9,726 nucleotides of DNA, taken from assembly GCA_964462295.1 (NCBI GenBank), contig CAYWXH010000067.1, positions 1-9,726 of the forward strand. Direction: 5' to 3'. The DNA is from JALVIU01 sp964462295 (GTDB taxonomy: Bacteria; Atribacterota; JALVIU01). Position numbers and translations under genes: made by a program. Shown here piece after piece: positions 1 through 7,358 of the stretch (positions within the stretch are counted from its first letter, which is position 1; the number at the start of each line of letters is the position of its first letter). The notes below the pieces were generated by a model that was not told where the DNA came from, did no database searches, and worked only from the letters and a program-made list of their open reading frames with translations.

Positions 1-1783
1 CCTGTTCCTCGGTTGATGCAGATATGTATGCAACTTTTTCATTTACATCCTGTACCTTTTGTGACATATCCACTATATTACTTACATTATCCTCTATGAG
101 TGTTATAATATTTTCTATACTTCCTATACTTTCTTCCATGTAATTTGTGGCAAGGTCTCCCTTTTCTTTTTCTTTTTGAGAATTATTGGATATATCCTCT
201 ATCAGTGAAGATATATTCTCTATACCGCTATTTATCTTATCAAAGATAAGGCCTGCCTCTTTTACCAGATTCACACCCTTCTCTACCTCTTTCATACCTT
301 CATTGGTGGCAACCACAGCACTTTCCACCTCTTGTTGTATACCTCTTATGAGGTTTCCTATCTCACCTGCTGCCTGTTGTGATCTTTCTGCAAGTTTTCT
401 TACCTCATCTGCAACTACTGCAAATCCTCTTCCATGTTCTCCTGCACGGGCTGCCTCAATGGCTGCATTTAGTGCAAGGAGATTTGTCTGATCTGCTATA
501 TCTGATATCACCTCAATAATTTTACCGATCTCCTCTGAGGATTTCCCAAGTTTATCCACAATGTCTACGAGGTGTCTTACCTGTTGATTTATCTTCTCCA
601 TACCTGATACAGAATCTTCTATAGCCTTTTGTCCCCTTAAAGAAAGCTCCTTTGTATCATCTGTGATTTCTCTGGACCTCTCTATAAGCTTTACTGTTTT
701 CTTTATGGCTTCATGAAGTTCTGCCACTGCCTTATGCACATTCTGTGAGTTATCCATAACTACCTTGGAGTGTGCGCCCATTTTTTTCGTATCATCTGCC
801 AGTTTTTCTGCATCATGTGCCACCTCTTCTGATACATTTGCTATATCTTGTGAATTATTTGCTATCTCATCGATGGATGCATTTATCTCTTCCACCGTTG
901 CAGATGACTCCTCTGATGTAGATGCAAGGGATTGGGCAGAGTCTGATATATCAAAAATAGAATTTGATATGCTCTTTGCTGTCTCACTTAATTCATTTGA
1001 TACATGGTTAACAGATGTGATCATATCCTTTACAGTTTCAATAAATACATTTATTCCCTCTGCCAATATACCCAGTTCTCCAGATATCTTTGGGATTTCA
1101 CGGGTAAGATCTCCCTTACCCTCTTTCATCTCCTCTGATAGCTCTTTCATAAAACTCACAATTTTGTTTATAGGTGTGATAATGGAGTAAAGTATTATTG
1201 TACCTATAACCAGGCTAAGTATGGAAAAGAGAATAATAAATAAAATCATCGTTTTTTTCGAGGTAGAGGAGCTATTTACAGCAATTTCCTGATACCTATT
1301 TGATATGTCATTTACCTTATCTATAAATGATGCTATATTTTCATCTACCTCATCTATCTTTGGTGCAATCTCTCCCTTGAATATCTTTATCAACTTTTCC
1401 CTGTCCTCACCTGTCTTTTTTACAAGTTCTGAAATCTCATCTATAAGGCCTGCTGTATTTTTCAGATAGAGTGTTACATCATCAGGAAGGGATTTCACAT
1501 AAGAAGAGTTTAAAAGTTCTGTGAAATCTTTCCAGAACTCTGTCTTTTTTGGATCAAGGGCAGGTTTTTTTCCTCCAATAAAGAGATACTCATATACATC
1601 TCCCTTCCACAGGAAGAACTTCTTTAAGAATTTAGATCCATTTATTACCATATCCTGAGCATTTAAGGCCCTATTGTTCGATATTAATACCCTATTTGTA
1701 AAATATATAGATATACTTCCCATAGTCAGAAGTAAAAGAATAAAAATCCCTATAAAAATAATTAATTTTCCTTTAATAGTCAT
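1..1783 (-). CDS. Methyl-accepting chemotaxis protein, C-terminus cut by the window edge
   Basis: Transmembrane chemoreceptor that binds or senses a ligand outside the membrane and controls CheA/CheW kinase activity. 594 residues are visible and the frame is open at the left edge. Seen: membrane segment 1 at about residues 7-27 after a short MTIKGK start; a mostly helical sensor region of about 150 residues (28-178); membrane segment 2 at about 179-202, followed by ITPI and a HAMP-like linker; then a long methyl-accepting coiled coil. The conserved signalling hairpin tip is unmistakable at about 420-470 (DIADQTNLLALNAAIEAARA, then GRGFAVVADEVRKLAERS). The sensor is a helical bundle type without a recognisable dCache fold, so the ligand cannot be named. 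The start is ATG at 1781-1783, 6 nt after a strong AAGGAGG. The missing part should be only the end of the returning helix and any CheR-binding tail. The family call is certain; the sensed signal is unknown. Confidence 0.96.
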   Translation of the reverse strand, partial: MTIKGKLIIFIGIFILLLLTMGSISIYFTNRVLISNNRALNAQDMVINGSKFLKKFFLWKGDVYEYLFIGGKKPALDPKKTEFWKDFTELLNSSYVKSLPDDVTLYLKNTAGLIDEISELVKKTGEDREKLIKIFKGEIAPKIDEVDENIASFIDKVNDISNRYQEIAVNSSSTSKKTMILFIILFSILSLVIGTIILYSIITPINKIVSFMKELSEEMKEGKGDLTREIPKISGELGILAEGINVFIETVKDMITSVNHVSNELSETAKSISNSIFDISDSAQSLASTSEESSATVEEINASIDEIANNSQDIANVSEEVAHDAEKLADDTKKMGAHSKVVMDNSQNVHKAVAELHEAIKKTVKLIERSREITDDTKELSLRGQKAIEDSVSGMEKINQQVRHLVDIVDKLGKSSEEIGKIIEVISDIADQTNLLALNAAIEAARAGEHGRGFAVVADEVRKLAERSQQAAGEIGNLIRGIQQEVESAVVATNEGMKEVEKGVNLVKEAGLIFDKINSGIENISSLIEDISNNSQKEKEKGDLATNYMEESIGSIENIITLIEDNVSNIVDMSQKVQDVNEKVAYISASTEEQ

Positions 1784-1831
1784 ATTTTCCTCCTTCTTAA
1801 TTAAATTAATAAATAATGAAATTTATATCAT

Positions 1832-2365
1832 CTATCCGCCCCCTTTCCTATGCCTTCTCTTTGAAATTTCCAGTCTCTCCTTTAAAATTGATACCTTCTC
1901 TTTCAATATATCCAGTAGATACATAATCTCTTCATAATCAGAGTTTAATCCCATCTTCTATTGCCTTAAAGATACCAGATAGAATTACCGAGAAGGTAGA
2001 TATTGCCCCTTTTATCTTATGAGATACCCTCTTTACTTCTTTCAGGTCTTTTCTGTTTAATGCATCCTCCAGAAATAGCAGAGAAAAAATAGAAAGATAG
2101 ATTGCTAGGGGGGTACTTTGAGAAAATTATATGCAGATAGCCCTAATATGACATCATGTCTTAAGAATATAACAATAATCCCCATAAGAGGAAGGGTACT
2201 TACTATATATGAAAAAATACCCGGTCTATTTTTGGTAAAGGAATATGTGAAAAATGTTAACACATAAAGAGACAGAAATAAGAGCCTTACAAAAATAAAA
2301 ATAGATATACCGATATTTATTAATAAAAACAATACTAAAAGACTGTAATACAAAAGACACCTCAA
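1832..2365 (-). pseudogene. Frameshifted membrane protein with C-terminal Hpt-like domain
   Basis: Three adjoining reading frames make one sensible protein. Part one (2365-2105) is very hydrophobic, with about three membrane helices, and ends in VPP-stop directly after a C6 tract (2108-2113). One extra C would join it to part two (frame closing at the TGA at 1938-1940), which reads LFLEDALNRKDLKEVKRV then SHKIKGAISTF. This is an Hpt-type helix with the HxxKG phosphoacceptor motif; the His codon is at 2019-2021. Part two stops while a third frame (1954-1832) supplies the next Hpt helices (YEEIMYLLDILKEKVSILKE) and a basic tail RRHRKGGG; dropping one base near 1941-1950 joins them. Part two has no usable start codon and part three (40 codons from ATG 1954) has no ribosome-binding site, so independent small genes are unlikely. 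The upstream end is also doubtful: only a TTG without a ribosome-binding site follows an in-frame TAG. A decayed gene and an assembly with two indels are both possible. Confidence 0.62.
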
Positions 2366-2493
2366 TATCTATTATTGCCAAATAAAATTTTATATTTATA
2401 AAGGTTATTTATTAATTATTTATATTTTAAAATAAAAACTTAATATTAAATTAATCATAGATGTATTAATTTGTCAAGTGATAATTTGTACAA

Positions 2494-3708
2494 TCAATGA
2501 GAATTTTTATTCACCTCTTGCTTTTTTAGAAACTCAGCAAATTTTTTATCTTCTTTTGTGATGTGTTCCTTGTAATAGTCCCTTAGGAAGTGAAAAAAGG
2601 CTTCAGAGATTTCTATTTTTTCCTTTTCTATTCTGTCTTTCAGTTTTTTCAGATATTCCATTATCTTTTCATGGGAATTCTTATGTGAGGTAAAGTCTGG
2701 AAATCCTATATTTTTCAGGAAGTTCTCTTCATAGTTAAAGTGCATTTTAAAATAATCCAGACTTTCTGTGAAAAGCTTATAAGCCATATTGTGGTTAAGT
2801 TTTTTTGTCATGAGGGCATTATAAAATCTGTTTATGATATTTAAGAGTATCATATGCTGAATATCGATCATATCATCTTTTACACTCAGTGCTTCTTCCC
2901 ATTTTATGAAGTTGTATATTTCCAATTCTTCTTTTGCTTCTACACTCATTCTTTTTACATATTTGATAAACTCATCTTTTGGAAGGGGTTTTGAAAAGTA
3001 GAATCCCTGTACTTCATCTACCTCGCAATCCTTGCAAAATTTTAATTGTTCCTCTGTTTCTATTCCTTCTGCTATTACTTTTATTCCCAATTCCTTGCAT
3101 AAGTTCACTACATGCTTTACTATTACAGTAGTTTTTTTGTCCTGAGGGAGATAATCAGCAAAGCTTTTATCCAATTTTAATTGATCTATGGGGAATTCTC
3201 TTAAATACTTTAGGGAAGAAAACCCGGTGCCGAAATCATCAAGTATTATTTCAAATTCTGCTTGATGGATTGTCTTGAGAATTTCTTTGATATAGTCAAT
3301 ATCTTTCATTAGCCCGGTTTCTGTGATCTCTACTCCATACAAAATATTTGTTAGATTCTTTTTCGCTACCAGATTTTTAAAAACAGCAAGGAAATCTTTT
3401 GATTCAAACTCTTTGGCAGAGATATTGAAAGAAAATTTGATTGGTTCTTTAATTTCTTTGACTATATCAAAAACATAATTGGGCAAGTTTTTGATAACCC
3501 ATTCACCTATAAGAGAAATCAAATATACACTCTCCTCTGCACGGGGAATAAATACACCCGGAGGTATGATGTTACCATCTGGCCCAATCATTCTTATAAG
3601 AGCTTCTGCCCCTGTTACTTTATTTGTTTTCAAATTCACCTGGGGCTGGAAATAAAGGACAAAATCCCCTTTAATCAGAGAATTTATTATTAGCTTTTCC
3701 AATTCCAT
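2494..3708 (-). CDS. EAL-domain c-di-GMP phosphodiesterase fused to bacteriohemerythrin
   Basis: 404 residues, no signal peptide or membrane segment, so cytoplasmic. The N-terminal EAL domain (about 5-250) hydrolyses cyclic di-GMP to pGpG. The conserved metal and catalytic positions are all visible: E35 in GAEALIR, N95 in FNIS, E127 in EITET, D157-D158 in DDFGTG, K178 in LKLDKSF, E214 and E217 in AEGIET, and Q234 in QGFYFSKPL. It should therefore be active rather than a degenerate receptor. The C-terminal domain (about 268-396) is a hemerythrin-like four-helix bundle with all seven di-iron ligands in standard spacing: H285 (DIQH), H323 and E327 (HFNYE), H342 and H346 (HKNSH), H382 and D387 (HITKED). 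Hemerythrins bind O2, and their redox state can control a linked enzyme, as known for a Vibrio GGDEF-hemerythrin. Oxygen control of c-di-GMP breakdown is inferred here. The ATG at 3708 follows AGGGGAAGAAA. It has its own promoter and long leader. Confidence 0.95.
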   Translation of the reverse strand: MELEKLIINSLIKGDFVLYFQPQVNLKTNKVTGAEALIRMIGPDGNIIPPGVFIPRAEESVYLISLIGEWVIKNLPNYVFDIVKEIKEPIKFSFNISAKEFESKDFLAVFKNLVAKKNLTNILYGVEITETGLMKDIDYIKEILKTIHQAEFEIILDDFGTGFSSLKYLREFPIDQLKLDKSFADYLPQDKKTTVIVKHVVNLCKELGIKVIAEGIETEEQLKFCKDCEVDEVQGFYFSKPLPKDEFIKYVKRMSVEAKEELEIYNFIKWEEALSVKDDMIDIQHMILLNIINRFYNALMTKKLNHNMAYKLFTESLDYFKMHFNYEENFLKNIGFPDFTSHKNSHEKIMEYLKKLKDRIEKEKIEISEAFFHFLRDYYKEHITKEDKKFAEFLKKQEVNKNSH

Positions 3709-3861
3709 TTTCTTCCCCTATATTCCTGCAGGGTAAGTATTGGAGATACTCCTCTTTTCCAGAGGTCTATTCTCATGGGTTTTTAGATGTAAAAGTAGGC
3801 CTCTACCTCTTTTTTTCCGAGACTGAGTGTTTTTTATATCTAACATTTAGATCCACCCTTT
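3709..3861 (-). promoter_or_regulatory. Structured 5' leader of the EAL-hemerythrin gene, possible cis-acting RNA
   Basis: About 150 nt lie between the predicted transcription start and the ATG, far more than a ribosome-binding site needs. Reading down the transcript I see perfect short hairpins at 3852-3838 (6-bp stem, 3-nt loop), 3806-3795 (4 bp), 3765-3751 (5 bp, 5-nt loop) and 3750-3736 (5 bp, 5-nt loop, directly abutting the previous one). A 4-bp pairing of 3733-3730 with 3719-3716 would cover the AGGGG ribosome-binding site. Competing pairings exist: 3843-3838 can instead pair with 3788-3783 (6 bp), and 3810-3805 with 3766-3761 (6 bp). These two long pairings cross, so together they would form a pseudoknot. 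I do not recognise a known riboswitch consensus (not the c-di-GMP-I pattern). In AT-rich DNA some short stems are expected by chance, so function is uncertain. Confidence 0.38.
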
Positions 3862-3867
3862 AATAAT

Positions 3868-3895
3868 AGTATAACTTCTTTTTTGGAAGTGTCAA
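3868..3895 (-). promoter_or_regulatory. Sigma-70 type promoter for the EAL-hemerythrin gene
   Basis: On the minus strand a perfect -35 TTGACA (3895-3890) is followed after 16 bp by TATACT (3873-3868), a 5/6 match to the -10 consensus. Transcription would start near 3861. The spacer carries a perfect 5-bp inverted repeat, ACTTC and GAAGT around CAAAAAA (3874-3890), lying between the two hexamers where a repressor or activator could bind. Confidence 0.72.
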
Positions 3896-4119
3896 CCACT
3901 ATACTTAAAAATATTTTTTTAATTCCAATCTCTCTCTTTAAGTAATATTCCTAATGCCTAATTTATTAAGGAGTATTATTGTCTTTTTAGGAATTTTTAA
4001 TCTAGTCCCGTATCCTCATCTTTGGTTCTGCCTAAATCTCTTAATAGCTTTTCTCGTAAATTAAATATGTTTATCAAGCCTAAAACAAGAAAAAATGCTT
4101 ATTTTGGAAGAGATTGAGA
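3896..4119. other. Rest of the intergenic region; short gene remnant possible
   Basis: This 224-bp stretch between the end of the transport operon and the EAL promoter has no convincing gene. A minus-strand open frame at 4098-3997 encodes 33 residues that look protein-like, a hydrophobic segment AFFLVLGLINIFN followed by the charged tail LREKLLRDLGRTKDEDTGLD, but it has no ATG and a stop codon immediately upstream, so it could be the tail of a deleted membrane-protein gene. A perfect 8-bp inverted repeat, ATTCCTAA (3947-3954) and TTAGGAAT (3987-3994), spans a 32-nt AT-rich spacer. I see no clear rho-independent terminator for the transport operon here. Confidence 0.3.
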
Positions 4120-6522
4120 TTATAACACCTTTTCAAGTATCATCATAGAGTTTACAGGGCGGACCATACCGGCAGGGGTGGTAGGGGATGGTGCGGGGTA
4201 ATTGAGCTCAAAAAATTCACCATTTTCAATAAAACCCAAACAGACAGATGAGCCTCCATCAAGATTTAGTGCATATTGAATCTTTTGTGGTACAATCTCT
4301 TTTTCTATGATCTTTATGGCCTCATCGAAACAAACACCACGAGATTCCTTTGTACGTCCTGAAAATGTCATAACAAAAAACCTACCACTATCTGTGATAC
4401 CAATTATATTCCTTGGACCTCGTACCCACTCTTGTACCTGGGTCTCTTGGGTCCTTTTAGAAAGTGGGTGATACCATCCCTCCTCCCAAAATGCCTTTCC
4501 CGCATCTTCTTTGTTTTTTACTAGATTCTTGCCATTTTGGACAAGAAGCGTCCCCCCTCCATATACCCATTTTGTCCTTTTCCAGACATGAGGGGGTATA
4601 AGAGATGGAGGGTTAAGCTTTATATTTATACTATAAGGCCTTCTAATCTTGTAGTATCCGTCTTCAAGGGGTGCCAATAGTAACTTTTCCTTAAGTTTTT
4701 GTACATATATGCTCTTTTTTGAAAAAGAGAGTACCACACCTACAGATGGCAAAAGTACATCCCCATCTCTTATAGCAATGATTTTATCATTTACGATGAT
4801 TATATTAAACCTGTTTTCCCCAACAGGATACGAAAACCTCATATAATCAATATCTCTTTTTCCTAATTCCTTATTTTTTATAAAAGGTGTATATATACAG
4901 AAATCTTGTGGGTATATGGGGTTTACCATATCCTTATCCCATGAAATCATTACTCCTTCTATCTCAATTTTGCCCCCTTCTAATTTCCTTCTCCCAAATA
5001 TGGGAGTCCCTTCTTCTGTATATCCGAAAAATCCCTTATTATAAAGGGGAAATGTCTCAAAATTATCTTGCCTTATATATCTATATCCCAAGAAAAACTC
5101 CTTATCTTCTATATTTTCATATGGAAGTTCTTTCCTTATATAGTTATAATCTTTTATAAGTTTTTCTGTAAAAAAATAGAGAAAATTAAAGTAAAAAAGG
5201 GTCCTATCTCCTATAATTCCTCTTTTTATAAGGGTCCTTGGGGATATCTTCCCATATCCCAGATGCTCTGAAAGTATTACCCTTGGCTGGAAAACCTTAA
5301 GATTATCCAATACTAAACCTGTAACAAGAACCCCATTTTGCCACTCTTTTGCACCCAAAGGATAAGGGGTATTTTCCATATTTTCTAGGTTGTAGTAGCT
5401 CTTTATGTATCTTCCATGTTTTTCTAATCTTTTATCTATAATATGGAAAAGGGTGCTATCTCGCTTTTTTAAAACCTCTATCATATTTTTTTCACTATCT
5501 ATCCTAAAATCCTTAAATTTTTTCGGGGAGAATGTAGTAGAGTAGAAATTAAAATAGTATGGTAAAATCGCATTTTGCCCCATATTTTTTGTCTTTTCGA
5601 AATGAAAAAGTGTCTTTTTTACCCTCTCTACTCCCAGGAAATCCTCTGCTGGTATCTCTCTCTTTGGTATATAGGATAAAATGTAAGGAATTTTATCATC
5701 ATATACTGGTTGAATATTTGTATATATCCTTACCTGTGAGGCCTTTATATGTGTACCTATAAAATAAGAAAAAGGGGCATTATGGAGGGAAAATAGCATT
5801 TTTTCTCCAAATCCTAAGGTTTCATAATCTTTATTAGATAGGTTTACCAGCCTTGAAGGGAGGCTGTTTACATCAAGTCCTACCCCATTGGAATGATATC
5901 GATATATTTCAAATGAGAATTTTGATGATACCTGTTTTAGGTCTTCTTCTATAGGTTCATTGTATATGCTCTCATCTTTTAGTAAAAGGATTATCTTTCT
6001 ATCCGATGTATTAAAAACCGATAGAAAGCTGAAAATGTATGGTATCATAAGATAATGCCCTGGGATAAGGATAAGATTTGAAGCCTTGTCTATTACCCTT
6101 TCTTTCAAAATATCCCATCTATCAATAGGGGTATCATAATCCCTATTTTCCATTTGGATATCGTAAAAAAGTATATCCAAAAATGCCTTCTTAATATCTT
6201 TTGAAAAAGGCCCTTTTGCTTTGGCCTTTAGATTTTCTATGCGGATTTTGCGAATAGTTTCGAAAAATTCATCATCTAAATACCTTTTTCTTAATTTATA
6301 TATCCCCCCATAGATCTCTTCATCTGTTAGCTCATCAAAGCTCTCAAAATCTGAAAAATATTTTTTAAGTGCCTTGTAGTACTTTTCTTTATTATCTTTT
6401 GCCCATTTTTCTACAAGATAGTCCCTATAGACCTCCTTTCCCCCGATACGGTCGATAACTACATCACCATATGCATATTTTAGATACTGAGGATACCCCT
6501 TTAATTCCTTTCTCTTTATCAT
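4120..6522 (-). CDS. Phosphodiester glycosidase (NAGPA/DUF2233) with large unknown N-terminal region
   Basis: 800 residues, no signal peptide or membrane helix, so predicted cytoplasmic. The C-terminal part (about 495-800) is recognisably the NAGPA-type domain: GYTEEGTPIFG at 500-510 with a strand-rich stretch to CIYTP (542-546), a VGVVLSFS segment at 594-601, YGGGTLLVQNGK at 654-665, IIGITDSGRFFVMTFSGR at 706-723, the hallmark ALNLDGGSS at 751-759, and MVRPVNSMMI near the end. Family members cleave sugar-1-phosphate diester bonds, as in the mammalian mannose-6-phosphate uncovering enzyme. The first 490 or so residues match nothing I know; they begin with a charged helical stretch (30-115) and contain an alpha/beta-looking segment ILIPGHYLMIPYIFSFLS (151-168). 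The ATG at 6522 overlaps the upstream permease stop as TAATG, implying translational coupling. The frame is open further upstream to 6831, but that extension lies inside the permease gene in another frame and is not protein-like. The substrate is not known. Confidence 0.82.
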   Translation of the reverse strand: MIKRKELKGYPQYLKYAYGDVVIDRIGGKEVYRDYLVEKWAKDNKEKYYKALKKYFSDFESFDELTDEEIYGGIYKLRKRYLDDEFFETIRKIRIENLKAKAKGPFSKDIKKAFLDILFYDIQMENRDYDTPIDRWDILKERVIDKASNLILIPGHYLMIPYIFSFLSVFNTSDRKIILLLKDESIYNEPIEEDLKQVSSKFSFEIYRYHSNGVGLDVNSLPSRLVNLSNKDYETLGFGEKMLFSLHNAPFSYFIGTHIKASQVRIYTNIQPVYDDKIPYILSYIPKREIPAEDFLGVERVKKTLFHFEKTKNMGQNAILPYYFNFYSTTFSPKKFKDFRIDSEKNMIEVLKKRDSTLFHIIDKRLEKHGRYIKSYYNLENMENTPYPLGAKEWQNGVLVTGLVLDNLKVFQPRVILSEHLGYGKISPRTLIKRGIIGDRTLFYFNFLYFFTEKLIKDYNYIRKELPYENIEDKEFFLGYRYIRQDNFETFPLYNKGFFGYTEEGTPIFGRRKLEGGKIEIEGVMISWDKDMVNPIYPQDFCIYTPFIKNKELGKRDIDYMRFSYPVGENRFNIIIVNDKIIAIRDGDVLLPSVGVVLSFSKKSIYVQKLKEKLLLAPLEDGYYKIRRPYSINIKLNPPSLIPPHVWKRTKWVYGGGTLLVQNGKNLVKNKEDAGKAFWEEGWYHPLSKRTQETQVQEWVRGPRNIIGITDSGRFFVMTFSGRTKESRGVCFDEAIKIIEKEIVPQKIQYALNLDGGSSVCLGFIENGEFFELNYPAPSPTTPAGMVRPVNSMMILEKVL

Positions 6523-7349
6523 TACCCTTTTATCCCTGATGTCATAAAGAAGTTTCGTAGGAATGTCCTTTGTAATATTAAAAACAAAAGCACTATTGGG
6601 AAAGAGATAAATAGTGTTGCTGCCATAAGTACGCCCCAATCTGCCCCTGATTCTTGTTGCACAAACATACCAAGCCCGATGGTGAGAGTGCGTACACTGT
6701 CCGTATCTGTAATGACAAGGGGCCAAAGGTAATCGTTCCAGTGTGTTGCGATACTTATAAGCGAGAAGGTGATAAGTGTAGGTTTTGCAAGTGGTAAAAC
6801 TACATACCAGAGAAAACGAAAATGTCCACACCCATCAATTATAGCCGCATCTTCAAGGGATTTTGGTATCTGTTTAAAGGCTTGCCTTAAGAGAAAAGTA
6901 CCATAGCCACTTGCTACAAAGGGTAGAATCATGGCAAGTCGGGTATTTACAAGTCCCATACTTTTTATAATTTGGTAATTCGGAACGATAAGTGCATTTA
7001 AGGGAAGCATTATTTGAACTATAAATAGGGCAAACAAGATATCTGAATATTTAAACTCTAACCGTGCAAATGCATATGCTGCAGGTATTATTAAGAGAAG
7101 TTGTATGGCAAGTATCCCCAAAACTACAATTACCGTATTTTTTAGGTATGTAAAAAATGGTGCCGATTCAAATACTACCTTGAAATTTTTCAAATGGGGA
7201 TGTAGTGTGGGCAAGAGGTAGTTTCCTGTAAGGATTTCATTGTAGTTTTTGAATGCCATAGTTATCATAAGGTAAAATGGTACAAATATTACACCAACAG
7301 CGATAAATAAGATTATATATTTTAGATAAATTTTCCACTTTGCTTCCAT
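6522..7349 (-). CDS. ABC sugar/glycerol-phosphate transporter permease, UgpE/MalG type
   Basis: Inner-membrane subunit of a binding-protein-dependent importer (CUT1, type I fold). 275 residues with about six membrane helices, the first at 12-30 (IILFIAVGVIFVPFYLMI), as usual for UgpE/MalG-type permeases. The EAA loop that docks the ATPase is at about 166-190: EDAAIIDGCG then VVLPLAKP. The segment WNDYLWPLVITD (204-215) closely resembles the equivalent part of E. coli UgpE (WNQYLWPLLIT). The start at 7349 lies 9 bp after the previous permease stop. Its Shine-Dalgarno AGGAGG overlaps that stop codon region, so translation is probably coupled. It ends inside the TAATG junction with the glycosidase gene. 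I leave the symbol empty because the substrate is inferred rather than shown. Confidence 0.94.
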   Translation of the reverse strand: MEAKWKIYLKYIILFIAVGVIFVPFYLMITMAFKNYNEILTGNYLLPTLHPHLKNFKVVFESAPFFTYLKNTVIVVLGILAIQLLLIIPAAYAFARLEFKYSDILFALFIVQIMLPLNALIVPNYQIIKSMGLVNTRLAMILPFVASGYGTFLLRQAFKQIPKSLEDAAIIDGCGHFRFLWYVVLPLAKPTLITFSLISIATHWNDYLWPLVITDTDSVRTLTIGLGMFVQQESGADWGVLMAATLFISFPIVLLFLILQRTFLRNFFMTSGIKG

Positions 7350-7358
7350 TTTTTCCTC

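Noticed and set aside
186..1190. Plus-strand open frames rich in Ser, Ile and Phe (186-491 and 765-1190)
   Set aside because: They are antisense shadows of the chemoreceptor coiled coil, with low-complexity composition and no supporting family motif.
1829..1840. GCGGATAG just upstream of the chemoreceptor gene, resembling the sigma-28 -10 box GCCGATAA
   Set aside because: It matches 6 of 8 positions but has no TAAA-type -35 element at the required distance, so a flagellar-type promoter is not supported.
1674..1937. Plus-strand frame 1674-1937 across the chemoreceptor start
   Set aside because: It runs antisense through the chemoreceptor N-terminus and ribosome-binding site and has AT-rich composition; the minus-strand reading explains the region better.
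2472..2477. Perfect TTGACA on the minus strand upstream of the broken Hpt gene
   Set aside because: I find no acceptable -10 hexamer at 15-19 bp, only AT-rich sequence such as TAATTT at 18 bp, so I do not call a promoter.
3709..3861. Lysine, preQ1 or c-di-GMP-I riboswitch in the EAL-hemerythrin leader
   Set aside because: The fragment AGAGGTAGAGGCC recalls parts of L-box and preQ1 consensus sequences, but the rest of the conserved cores is missing, so no class is assigned.
4887..5762. Plus-strand open frames inside the glycosidase gene
   Set aside because: They are antisense to a long coding region, with no recognisable domain and no ribosome-binding site of note.
6523..6831. Extension of the glycosidase reading frame 103 codons upstream
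   Set aside because: It overlaps the well-supported permease gene in another frame, and its translation (Cys, His, Tyr and Arg rich) is not protein-like. The TAATG overlap at 6522 gives a natural start.
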